This document shows, in pieces, positions 37,801-46,192 of a stretch of 64,000 nucleotides of DNA; within the stretch, counting starts at the first letter, position 1, and each line of letters opens with the position of its first letter. This DNA comes from an uncultured Clostridia bacterium. Lineage in GTDB: Bacteria > Bacillota > Clostridia > Saccharofermentanales > Saccharofermentanaceae. Under the pieces are notes generated by a model, which saw nothing but the letters and a program-made list of their open reading frames with translations, searched no databases and was not told the origin of the DNA. Where the stretch lies: NCBI GenBank assembly GCA_946187935.1, contig CAMHSJ010000002.1:62001-126000 (forward strand), read 5' to 3'. Made by a program: the position numbers and the translations under genes.

Positions 37801-38706
37801 GATGAGACCATTAATGCTGTCAAGAATCCTGTCAGATATGAAGACTGCCGCGGCAATGTGCTCGAGTCTGGATTTGACTTCATCAGGATCGACGAACCCG
37901 CTGAGACGACGCCTGTTCAAAAGGATGGTCCTTCTGAAGATAAAGAGCCTTCTCTTATCAAGCTCGTGAACTTTGATGGTGAAGGAAGGATCAAGGCGGG
38001 AGATTATAAGTATGGAAGCGAGACGGAGATCCCGTTCAAGACTTCTGTTACTTCTTTCGAGCAGAATGAGGGTAAGATCTCGAAGACACCGCATGTCGAT
38101 CTTGAGATAGAACCGCCGTCTGACTTCGAGAGCATAGGCAAAAGGCTTTCTGCAGCATCTTACGGTACGATCCTTCACAGGATAATGTCTTATATCGACC
38201 TTAAGAGGATAAGAGAGCATCCTGAGCAGCTTGAAGCAGAAATAAGACAGCTGACAGGCTTGGGAGTGTTCAGGGAATACGGAGATGAGAATCCGGTCAA
38301 AGTAGCTCTAGAATTCGAGAAGGGGATAATAATGTTTGCTGAGAGTGACATTGCCCTTGAACTTGAAAAGGCAGAAGCTTCAGATGACGCTTACACCGAG
38401 AAGCATGTACTGTTTGCCGTACCTCCCGTAACCGAGGATTCCGGGGCTGTAGAGGGCAGTGACGGATTTGCTCTGGTCCAGGGAATAATCGACCTTCTCT
38501 ACAAGGCGCCTGACGGATATGTGGTCATCGACTATAAGACGGACAATCTGGGATTTCTCCCTGACAAGAGCTCCCGTTCGGCTGAAGCATTAAAGAGACA
38601 CGCTTTCCAGCTCAAGTGCTATGCCACGGCTTGCGAAGCCTCCGGCATGAAGGTCACCAGAAAGCTCATATATCTTGTACGATACGGTGAGTTTGTGGAA
38701 GTCTGA
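34840..38706 (+). CDS. addA: AddA-type helicase-nuclease subunit (UvrD/REP family)
   Basis: 1288 aa; VAAAAGSGKTTSMV, VDEYQD-like FIDEYQDNT, GDIKQSIYKFR, VMNVHKSKGLEF, LYVALTRAEK, C-terminal VVIDYKTD. Confidence 0.95.
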   Translation: MADEMKYTKEQSLVVDHARDNILVAAAAGSGKTTSMVGRIMDEILNKGLSIDRILVVTFTVDAAAHMQEKIESSLKKAVSDAKARGDLETARHMSSQLDLLPNCYIQTFDSFCARVIKEKGYCIAGNEEAELFEPGNIILDENVIKLIQRDACDMAIQEAAYYSVDGDDFSYLAKRFGDGRSDDSLVDLVIKCFEKLRSIPDYLDETDRFVKEREDRDNRGVLHFQDIEDNPVEIAIRHLRDIREGIFGNGGAKEFYYDHPDHRIMTKTKKNAPDYDGNAETDRFFAWAHDYLDTVLSLYDSKAGYVEIIRAIIRASEVSGFNFGFARGKGVDVDAMKVKYEPIVALKAFGKDDDVISRFALPPSCRLLLKLDPDRLLDSQKDGTRAVRALADIIRRMDVIFAQSKALIHGMDFSDQEHAAHAIVKEEEASSFYRDKFDEIFIDEYQDNTRLQDKIIELIARPEGNIFRVGDIKQSIYKFRHADPEMFAGKMKQFSDPDSIGSLLLLTENHRSTEEILSFVNFIFKQSMTEKGSEIEYDESQRFNVPSDPTKVKSGPKSRVVMVNYSDIDDDAGAYFGSSEDNNADKDGFEDYDHMKPETKALCIGVESEVRHYLELPGTELKDICILTTTKGKAETITRYLNDRDLRSSGRTTTSIFEDIDIHRLINFIICLGNELCDDYLLSVMISNYAISNFSVKEIGNIQAFFTQKDLKAYLKAPLKVRLEQYLLNAPDSDLKSKVKAFVDCFDDIRAQSMTMDIDGIIELIYSVTGIKATVASKEGEASKLDFFKDWLASNFKRYGTDITGIADNLRDMKIVIKNNANIEIKDNDKNKITVMNVHKSKGLEFNYLIFALDDKDDKIDSIEQLMFDKNDGFIIDSYDYEKISRHLSFEQVAYRDRLDIATNAEKQRLLYVALTRAEKALSVVSCFGINDKKELKPSSLRNALNRAALYDKEKFDREFWLFGNKKMSYTFFASVLRGCAGIKGLDETINAVKNPVRYEDCRGNVLESGFDFIRIDEPAETTPVQKDGPSEDKEPSLIKLVNFDGEGRIKAGDYKYGSETEIPFKTSVTSFEQNEGKISKTPHVDLEIEPPSDFESIGKRLSAASYGTILHRIMSYIDLKRIREHPEQLEAEIRQLTGLGVFREYGDENPVKVALEFEKGIIMFAESDIALELEKAEASDDAYTEKHVLFAVPPVTEDSGAVEGSDGFALVQGIIDLLYKAPDGYVVIDYKTDNLGFLPDKSSRSAEALKRHAFQLKCYATACEASGMKVTRKLIYLVRYGEFVEV

Positions 38707-39183
38707 TCACTTCTTGGAATCGCGTTTTCTTATATTGCGGAAGAATTCCTGCATGAGGTCAGCGCATTCCTTCTCCATGTGGCCGCCTTCGAATTCGACT
38801 TTGTGGTTATGTCCGTGAGCTACATTGAAGATGTCGTTGCAGGAAACAACTGCGCCGCTCTTGGGTTCATAGGCGCCGAAGTACAGATTCCTGATCCTGC
38901 TCTGGATGATGGCGCCGGCACACATGGTGCAGGGCTCTAAGGTAACATACATATCGCAGTCTTCGAGCCTGAAGTCTCCTAATTTGCGGCAGGCTTTGTT
39001 TATGGCTACGACTTCTGCGTGGGCTAGAGCATTGTTGTGGGTAAGACGCAGGTTATGAGCCCTGACAAAGACCTTACCGTCCTTGACGATAACGCATCCT
39101 ATAGGGCACTCGTTCTTATCGAATGCTTTATGGGCTTCCTTAAGAGCCTCTTTCATGAACTTTTCCTGATATGTATCTTTCAT
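38707..39183 (-). CDS. tadA: tRNA-specific adenosine deaminase
   Basis: NECPIGCVIV, AHAEVVAI, TLEPCTMCAGAII. Confidence 0.93.
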   Translation of the reverse strand: MKDTYQEKFMKEALKEAHKAFDKNECPIGCVIVKDGKVFVRAHNLRLTHNNALAHAEVVAINKACRKLGDFRLEDCDMYVTLEPCTMCAGAIIQSRIRNLYFGAYEPKSGAVVSCNDIFNVAHGHNHKVEFEGGHMEKECADLMQEFFRNIRKRDSKK

Positions 39184-39286
39184 GGGTCAATTATAACAGA
39201 TGCCGGCGTTGTGCGTGTCAACGCATACGCGCTGTCCGATTAAACGGAATCAGGGGTTACCTTTATTTGTTTTTAATGCTTATATA

Positions 39287-39315
39287 TTGACAAGAGGGGG
39301 ATAGGCGTCTATACT
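39287..39315 (+). promoter_or_regulatory. Consensus sigma70-type promoter upstream of the zinc-ribbon protein / rpoD
   Basis: TTGACA -17 bp- TATACT. Confidence 0.78.
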
Positions 39316-39383
39316 TGACTTTTGCTATAAGTACAATTATGCCTATTTATAGCAGCAACACTAAGATCAAAGGAAATAATTAG

Positions 39384-40109
39384 ATGGCAACACAGCAAGG
39401 AATGTGCAGAAACTGCGGTGCTCTCGTGATCTTCAATGACAGGGACGAGAATTGTGAATGCGTTTTCTGCCATTGTGTTTTTCCCTCTTCGGAAGCTATA
39501 GCGCTTCTTGAGAACTCTGAGGGACATGAATTCAAGAATGAGACTTTTGAGAAACAGGATGGAGGCAAGCACTACTATGCCACGCCTGTTGCTCCTGACA
39601 TAGTATCCAAGGCAGTAGAGCGTGATAAGATCTCTAAGCAGAACTCCAAGGATTCACTTAAGATCCAGCCGAGCGAGTTTGAAGTATCTCCTAACGATGT
39701 CAAGGCTCCTGTCAAGTATGTGATAGCTCTTATCGCCGCATTGGTTCTAGTCGTAGGCGTTGTCATAGCGATAGCGCTCCCTATGTACAATTTCAGGTCC
39801 AAGCTCAGCGCGGCTGTGCGTTCAGACATCGATTCGGTATTTACGGATATCTGCGAAGTCGACACAACGGATGATGAAGATGGTAACTGTGCCTACAGTG
39901 TTTACGGGAGAAACTGCCAGAATCTTAAGGTTCAGACTCCGGACGAGATCAAGAGGGAAGAGGCACAGCAGATCTTTGACCGTTACTGCGGTCTTCGCAA
40001 CAGCATGGGAAGCTTCTCTTCCGACAAGACAGAAGATGTTACGGTAGAGATCTACACACCGACAAACATCTTCAAGGTTACAAGCAGCGGCGTTGAGCTT
40101 AGTGAGTAA
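39384..40109 (+). CDS. Zinc-ribbon membrane protein of unknown function
   Basis: CRNCGALVIFNDRDENCECVFCHC zinc-ribbon-like cysteines, one TM (YVIALIAALVLVVGVVIAIALPMY). Confidence 0.65.
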   Translation: MATQQGMCRNCGALVIFNDRDENCECVFCHCVFPSSEAIALLENSEGHEFKNETFEKQDGGKHYYATPVAPDIVSKAVERDKISKQNSKDSLKIQPSEFEVSPNDVKAPVKYVIALIAALVLVVGVVIAIALPMYNFRSKLSAAVRSDIDSVFTDICEVDTTDDEDGNCAYSVYGRNCQNLKVQTPDEIKREEAQQIFDRYCGLRNSMGSFSSDKTEDVTVEIYTPTNIFKVTSSGVELSE

Positions 40110-40140
40110 CAGTCAGATTAATTAAGGCAAAGGTGATCAG

Positions 40141-41220
40141 ATGACAGATTTTGAGAAAGCAATAGCTGCAGCACAGAAGCTCGCAGAGAAGAACGGAAAG
40201 ACTCTTACTGATGCGGAGCTTGAATCCATTACGGATAACTACAAGATGGGTCCTGACGATATGCTCAGTCTCAGGTCTGAGCTCGAGAAGATGAATATCT
40301 TCATCAGCGAACCTGAAGTGGATCTTGTTGTTATAGACGATGATGATGTTCCTACTGATGCCGATATCGAAGAGAGCACAGACGATGCAAGTGTCGTTGA
40401 TGACTCGGTAAAGATGTATCTCAAGGAGATCGGTAAGATCGAACTCCTCAAGGCTGAAGAAGAGCGTGAGATCGCTCAGAGAATGGCTGAAGGCGATGAG
40501 GATGCCAAGGAGACACTCATCAACTCCAACTTAAGACTCGTTGTATCGATCGCCAAGAAGTACATGAACCGCGGTCTTTCACTTCTCGATCTCATCCAGG
40601 AAGGTAACATAGGTCTTATCAAGGCCGTAGACAAGTTCGATTACACCAAGGGATTCAAGTTCTCGACATATGCCACATGGTGGATCAGACAGGCTATCAC
40701 AAGAGCCATTGCCGACCAGGCAAGAACGATAAGGATCCCCGTACACATGGTAGAGACTATAAACAAGCTCACAAGGGTTCAGAGACAGCTCGTTCAGGAT
40801 CTCGGAAGGGAACCGACTACAGAGGAACTTGCTGAAGCAATGAACATGGAGCCTGCCAAGATCAGAGAGATCCAGAAGATCTCCCAGGATCCTATCTCCA
40901 TCGATAAGCCTGTAGGTGAGGAAGAAGATTCACACCTCGTAGACTTTATCTCCAACGATGAACTCGCATCACCTGACGAAGAAGTTGCAAGAAACCTCTT
41001 AAAGGAAGATCTCATCAAGGCTCTTAATACTCTTACCGACCGTGAACGTAAGGTCATAGAGCTCAGGTTCGGGCTTAAGGACGGAGTTCCGATGACACTT
41101 GAGCAGGTAGGTAAGAAGTTAGGCGTTACGAGAGAGCGAATCAGACAGATCGAAGCCAAGGCGATAAGGAAGCTGTCCAGATCGTCCGGATCCAAGAAAC
41201 TGGAAGGTTACACCGACTAA
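40141..41220 (+). CDS. rpoD: RNA polymerase primary sigma factor
   Basis: [90 protein letters not shown]. Confidence 0.97.
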   Translation: MTDFEKAIAAAQKLAEKNGKTLTDAELESITDNYKMGPDDMLSLRSELEKMNIFISEPEVDLVVIDDDDVPTDADIEESTDDASVVDDSVKMYLKEIGKIELLKAEEEREIAQRMAEGDEDAKETLINSNLRLVVSIAKKYMNRGLSLLDLIQEGNIGLIKAVDKFDYTKGFKFSTYATWWIRQAITRAIADQARTIRIPVHMVETINKLTRVQRQLVQDLGREPTTEELAEAMNMEPAKIREIQKISQDPISIDKPVGEEEDSHLVDFISNDELASPDEEVARNLLKEDLIKALNTLTDRERKVIELRFGLKDGVPMTLEQVGKKLGVTRERIRQIEAKAIRKLSRSSGSKKLEGYTD

Positions 41221-41237
41221 GACGCGGGGGATTATCT

Positions 41238-42758
41238 GTGCAGGGACGCAAGATCCATTCGTTTTACAAGGGTATTTTTTCAGGGGACGTTTTGAATTTT
41301 TCAAAACGTTCTCCTTTTGTCAGGGAGATAATGCTCGAGCGCATCAATCCCTCGAGGGTCATACTGCCCATGAAGATGCATTATGGTGTCCCTGCTGTTC
41401 CGACAGTCAAGGAAGGCGATATCGTAAAGGCAGGCCAGTGCATAGGACTTCCTGACCCGAAATCCTTTTCGAGCCCTGTACATACGGGTATCTCAGGCAG
41501 GGTAACAGCCATAAAGGAGATAACTCTTCCCAACGGCATCAAGACGCCTGCCGTTTTTATTAACAATGACATGAAGAGGACAAGGCTTGATTCACTCAAG
41601 AGCAGAGGGGATATCAAGCTTTCTGCTGTGCAGACGATAGCTCTGATTAGAGACGCGGGAATATGCGGCATGGGCGGTGAGGGTATCCCGACATATGCCA
41701 AGCTTACAAGAGCAAGAAATCATGCCGTCGATGACTTCCTTGTAAACTGCCTTCAGAGTGAGCCGTATTCGACCTGTGACCTTATGGCCATAGTAGAGTA
41801 CCCTGATTATGTGGTAAATGGCGCGTGCGCGTGTGCAAGAGCCTGTGGCGCCAAGAACGTTAAGTTCCTGATATCTGCAGGCCGCAGGACTGAGAGGGCT
41901 GCTCTTGAGAATTCCATAAGGAATGCAAAGGATTCTTATAAAGATCTTGATATCAGTATCGAATTATTCCGCGAACGTTTTCCACAGGGTTACTACAGAC
42001 TGGTCGCAAAAGCATTGTACGGCAAGCAGCTCGGGATAAACGATACCTTAGAGCAGACCTGCAGCGCGGTCATGTTTAACTGTTCCACGATGCTCTCTTG
42101 CTGGGAGGCAATATCTGACAACATCCCCATGATGAACAGGATCATATCTGTTTCAGGCAATGAGTCTGGCGGACATAACCTGCTCGTTCCGATAGGCACG
42201 CCCGTATCCGAGGTCTTATCCAGCGCTTACGATGCCAATAAGACAGAGAGCAGGATCATCTGGGGCAATTGCCTCACGGGGATAGAGATCACAGACCCGG
42301 AAGAAGTTCCCGTAATCAAGATGACATCGGTTATCTCCATAGTGCGCAAGGCTGAGATCCCGACAACGCCGTGCATCCACTGCGGGCTCTGTTCCGAGTG
42401 CTGCCCGATGGGACTGTCCCCGAATACTGTTTACGAGATGCTCGTACAGGGTCTTGTTCAGAAGGCGGCCGAAGAAGGCGCGCGTGACTGTATTTCCTGC
42501 GGAAGCTGCTCTTATGTTTGTCCTGCAGGCATTAATCTCGCAACATCCATAGCAAGATTTGCAAATCAGGGCAGGGTCATCGAGGTCAATTCGCTTCTGG
42601 ATAACGGCGGGCTTGAGTTTAGCGAGGAAGCTTCTCTTAATGCCTCCCAGGTCGGCCAGGCTTCGCTCCTTGAAGAGTTCCCTGATGAAGAGGATGAGAA
42701 GAACGAGACAGATCCTGATTCCATCATATTGCCGTTTGACGGAGGCAAGACTGTATGA
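41238..42758 (+). CDS. RnfC-like electron transport subunit (divergent)
   Basis: RVILPMKMHYGVPAVPTVKEGDIVKAGQCIG, IRDAGICGMGGEGIPTYAKL, two FeS motifs CIHCGLCSECCP and CISCGSCSYVCP; GTG start with GGGGGA RBS. Confidence 0.85.
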   Translation: MQGRKIHSFYKGIFSGDVLNFSKRSPFVREIMLERINPSRVILPMKMHYGVPAVPTVKEGDIVKAGQCIGLPDPKSFSSPVHTGISGRVTAIKEITLPNGIKTPAVFINNDMKRTRLDSLKSRGDIKLSAVQTIALIRDAGICGMGGEGIPTYAKLTRARNHAVDDFLVNCLQSEPYSTCDLMAIVEYPDYVVNGACACARACGAKNVKFLISAGRRTERAALENSIRNAKDSYKDLDISIELFRERFPQGYYRLVAKALYGKQLGINDTLEQTCSAVMFNCSTMLSCWEAISDNIPMMNRIISVSGNESGGHNLLVPIGTPVSEVLSSAYDANKTESRIIWGNCLTGIEITDPEEVPVIKMTSVISIVRKAEIPTTPCIHCGLCSECCPMGLSPNTVYEMLVQGLVQKAAEEGARDCISCGSCSYVCPAGINLATSIARFANQGRVIEVNSLLDNGGLEFSEEASLNASQVGQASLLEEFPDEEDEKNETDPDSIILPFDGGKTV

Positions 42759-43714
42759 AAGACAAGACACTTGCTCCGTTCATTCACACCTATAAGAACG
42801 CGCCTTATATCTATCTGACGTTAATAGTCGCATTACTGCCGTGCGTGTTCTATTCGGCATTTTACTATGGCATCAGAGCTATTATCCTTATTGTATTTTC
42901 GGCTGTCATGTTCTCTTTGTCTGACATCGCATTCTCGAAGACTGTTCACTCACATAACGATAACGACTATTATGACATCAGCTCCGTTGCATCAGGCATC
43001 ATATTCGCACTGATGCTCCCTCCGGACACATCTTTGATCGTCGTTCTCTCGGGAGTCTTATTCGGATCGATAGTCATCAAGCAGCTCTTCGGAGGTGCAG
43101 GAAGCAATATCTTAAATCCTGCTGCAGGCGCGAGGCTTATCGTTGAAGTGCTCTATCCGTCACATTTGACCGGTTTTGCAGAGGGCGGAAGGCAGAGATG
43201 GTTTGATCTTCTGAGCCTTATAAGATTTACTCCCACCACGGGCGAGGCAACTGATCAGACAAGGCTTTCGTTAACTGAACTCATCGTCGGAAATTACTCG
43301 GGATTCATCGGCACTGCATGTGTTCTTACGGTTCTTTTGGGAGCTGTATTTATGGTCATGAAGGGCAGCATGAGGCTTTATGCCCCGATCTCATATTTAT
43401 TGTCGCTTTGCGTCTTATACAGAGTATTCATTCCTGAAGGCGCACTTATTGAGTTCCTTCTTTCATCAGGAGCAGTATTCATCGCGGTGTTCATGTTAGG
43501 AGACCTTACCACGATGCCGTCCAGATTTGCTGCAGGAGCATTTGCCGGACTCGTCTGCGCGGCTTTAACCATAGTCTTGCTTAATAACGTAAGCCCGGTC
43601 ATCGCGCTCATCACTCCGGTCCTTGCGGTCAACTTCATGTCCTTCGTTATCGATTACTTCGCGAAAACGATATCACGCCGTAATCACCGCTCGAGGGAGG
43701 TGGATGTCTTATGA
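42755..43714 (+). CDS. RnfD-like membrane subunit (divergent)
   Basis: VASGIIFALMLPPDTSLIVVLSGVLFGSIVIKQLFGGAGSNILNPAAGAR, LIVGNYSGFIGTACVLTVLLGA. Confidence 0.82.
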   Translation: MKDKTLAPFIHTYKNAPYIYLTLIVALLPCVFYSAFYYGIRAIILIVFSAVMFSLSDIAFSKTVHSHNDNDYYDISSVASGIIFALMLPPDTSLIVVLSGVLFGSIVIKQLFGGAGSNILNPAAGARLIVEVLYPSHLTGFAEGGRQRWFDLLSLIRFTPTTGEATDQTRLSLTELIVGNYSGFIGTACVLTVLLGAVFMVMKGSMRLYAPISYLLSLCVLYRVFIPEGALIEFLLSSGAVFIAVFMLGDLTTMPSRFAAGAFAGLVCAALTIVLLNNVSPVIALITPVLAVNFMSFVIDYFAKTISRRNHRSREVDVL

Positions 43715-45060
43715 TGACGCGTGCCCAGCTGAGGCTGTTTCTACTCGAAGGTCTGGGACTCCTCCTGCTTTCCGTTCTTGTTGTCATAGGCGGATTCTTC
43801 CTCTCGTCAGGCAATCAGGCTGCAAGAAAGCAGGAAGACTACATTGCAAGATTTGCTTCTGTCTTAACAGCTGACAGATATGAACCTCTTAACACTTCGG
43901 TCCTTAAAGACTATCCGGAGATCAACGCCGTCTACATGGGCTACGATGAGGAAGGGTCACCGGTCGGTTATGTTGTTGACATAACGACAGAGCCTGACGG
44001 CAAAACACTTCACATGCTGGTCGGGATCGATTATGAGAGTGCGGCCGTTACAGGTCTCAGGTATTTAAGAGACTCAGATGAGCTTTATCCGATCTCAGAT
44101 CTTGTCATGCAGGCTATCCAGTCAAGGATAGTAGGAAACTCTATCCCCGTGGCATTTGCAGTGGAAGATCAGGCGGAGAGTGTCACAGACGAAGAGACGG
44201 AAGTCACTTCCGATCTGATCGACGGCACTTATTTTGCCCAGGAATATGTAGATGACAAGCTCGGTTACATCGATTATGTCGAGATCGAGATCGAGGGAGG
44301 CGTCATAACAAAAGTCAAGTGGGATGCATTTAATATGGATCCGACTACCGAGAACAGGAGTGCTGCCTCATTGTCAGGGGCTTACGAGGTATCGGGCCTG
44401 GACTGGGCAACGCAGTCTTACAACATCTGCCATGCGCTCCTTGAATGGCAGGATCCTGAGAAGCTTGCCATGAAATCAGACGGAACGACCGAGATAGTTG
44501 ACGGTGTAACATGCAATATCTCCGCATTCGTGGATCTTTCAAACGAATGCATAGAGAATGCCAGATACGGCTTTAACAAGACAAAATACTATAAGGCATT
44601 AGACGAGATACTTGAAGGTATCCTTGGAGCAGATGCCGAGACTCTGGGAGTATTAAACGAAGACGGCTTTGTCGTATTCTCCTTCAAGGATTACCCTGAA
44701 GTCTATACGGTATACGGAGCTGAAGACAATAACGGCGACAGAGAGATAACGGGATATCTTAATGTAAGGCAGATAGTGTCAGGTGCTGAAGGGAGCGATG
44801 AACAGACAGATCCCGAGGCCCCGACGCCTACGCCTGCCGTAAATAGCGACAATTCGCCTGACGGAAGCGAAGACGGAGTAATAAACACCGGAAGAGAATC
44901 AGACCAGATCTTGACTGACAGTATAGATGATCTTCCGATGACGGAGATAGCTACCAGGATTACTCCTGTAAACAATGCATATGACGAGACAAGACAGGTA
45001 GTGCACATATGCAATACATGCTACAAATTCTTAAAAGACTACCTTAACTGGCTGGTGTGA
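43711..45060 (+). CDS. RnfG-like / FMN_bind-domain protein (divergent, with extra C-terminal region)
   Basis: N-terminal TM; VGYVVDITTEPDGKTLHMLVGIDYESAAVTGLRYL; second module DGTYFAQEYVDDKLGYIDYVEIEIEGGVITKVKWDAFNMD...WQDPEKLAMKSDGTTEIVDGVTCNISAF like PplA-type FMN_bind repeats. Confidence 0.7.
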   Translation: MMTRAQLRLFLLEGLGLLLLSVLVVIGGFFLSSGNQAARKQEDYIARFASVLTADRYEPLNTSVLKDYPEINAVYMGYDEEGSPVGYVVDITTEPDGKTLHMLVGIDYESAAVTGLRYLRDSDELYPISDLVMQAIQSRIVGNSIPVAFAVEDQAESVTDEETEVTSDLIDGTYFAQEYVDDKLGYIDYVEIEIEGGVITKVKWDAFNMDPTTENRSAASLSGAYEVSGLDWATQSYNICHALLEWQDPEKLAMKSDGTTEIVDGVTCNISAFVDLSNECIENARYGFNKTKYYKALDEILEGILGADAETLGVLNEDGFVVFSFKDYPEVYTVYGAEDNNGDREITGYLNVRQIVSGAEGSDEQTDPEAPTPTPAVNSDNSPDGSEDGVINTGRESDQILTDSIDDLPMTEIATRITPVNNAYDETRQVVHICNTCYKFLKDYLNWLV

Positions 45061-45061
45061 T

Positions 45062-46192
45062 ATGGGACTGTTTACAGAGAAATACAATACTCCCTTCGAT
45101 AATGAAGCCGACAGAAAGAACAAGAATATCGTTCCGACTGCGCTCCATGTCAGTGCGCTGGGATATCTTTCGACCAGGAGCTCTTTATTCCTCGGTTATA
45201 CGCTTATCTCCTTAAGCCTTCTTTGCAATAATGAGGGAATATATCTGTGGTGGCCTTTTGCTGCTGCCTTGGCCGTTCTTTCTCTTTGGAGCGTAACTCT
45301 TAGGATCTTCATGCCGCGCAAACTTGCGCCTTTATCACTTCTTATCATTGAACTGATGTTCTTTGGACTTTGCGTCTTATCCTCAAGGTTCGGATTCTGC
45401 TCTGATACAGCGCCGGTTTACTTTGTTCCGATGTCGCTGGGGATCATGATGCTCGGAAGGTTCAAAGATGACGGCGAAGATGATTATAAGAGGGCAAAAC
45501 CATGGAGCGAGGTATATAGACCTTTCCTCATTGCGTCTGTGGCATCCTTATTCGGTTTCCTGGCTTCAAGTCTTTTCGAGAAGCGTTATGTCTTTGTGGC
45601 TTTGCTCAGTGCGGCCATGTTCCTTGTTGTTTACGCATATCTGAGGACTAAGCTCACAGGAAAGAGAGAGTATCTTACATCCAAGTCTCTTACTGAGATG
45701 TGGAACATTCCCGTAGCTGATATAGAAGAGTTAAGACGTTTTGTCTTTACCAGGTTTCAGTTAGGGATAACGGCTGCAGGCGCGGTCTCTGCTCTGCTTG
45801 CCGTATCTGCTTTTGCGGGAAAGTATGCAGTATATCTGATGTTCCCGTCTGTAGCATGTGTTTCAGCAGGACTCGGAGTCCTGATGATAATAACCGGCAG
45901 ATCAGGTGACAGAAAATCGATATTCGGCAGCAGGTTCTTTTTGACCGAGGCGGCGATGGCGGCAGCCTGGTTTGTTATCCCATTTGTCTCAGCTCTCCCG
46001 CAGATGCCTGAACTTACAACGATCATCAAGTGGGCGGCACTTATTATATTCGCGGATATCCTGATCACGGGTCTTCTTGCGGTAATAAGAAGAAGGCTTA
46101 TCTTCGTTCCCAAGATCAGATACGTTGAAGGACTTCCGTTCTATATGGTCCTTGTATCTCTGGTCCTCATGATAATCGAGGTCATCGGATAA
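45062..46192 (+). CDS. Polytopic membrane protein of unknown family, last gene of the Rnf-like operon
   Basis: 376 aa, many hydrophobic segments; 1 nt after the rnfG-like stop; no RnfA/RnfE signature recognised. Confidence 0.7.
   Translation: MGLFTEKYNTPFDNEADRKNKNIVPTALHVSALGYLSTRSSLFLGYTLISLSLLCNNEGIYLWWPFAAALAVLSLWSVTLRIFMPRKLAPLSLLIIELMFFGLCVLSSRFGFCSDTAPVYFVPMSLGIMMLGRFKDDGEDDYKRAKPWSEVYRPFLIASVASLFGFLASSLFEKRYVFVALLSAAMFLVVYAYLRTKLTGKREYLTSKSLTEMWNIPVADIEELRRFVFTRFQLGITAAGAVSALLAVSAFAGKYAVYLMFPSVACVSAGLGVLMIITGRSGDRKSIFGSRFFLTEAAMAAAWFVIPFVSALPQMPELTTIIKWAALIIFADILITGLLAVIRRRLIFVPKIRYVEGLPFYMVLVSLVLMIIEVIG

Noticed and set aside
39315-39343. Second tandem promoter starting with TTGACT before the zinc-ribbon gene
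   Set aside because: The hexamer at 17 bp spacing is TATGCC and the better TACAAT is only 11 bp away; not convincing.
45062-46192. Assigning this gene as RnfE or RnfA
   Set aside because: Too long (376 aa versus about 200 aa) and lacks the expected conserved N-terminal segment (NP.L...LG.CP.L.V); left as unknown.
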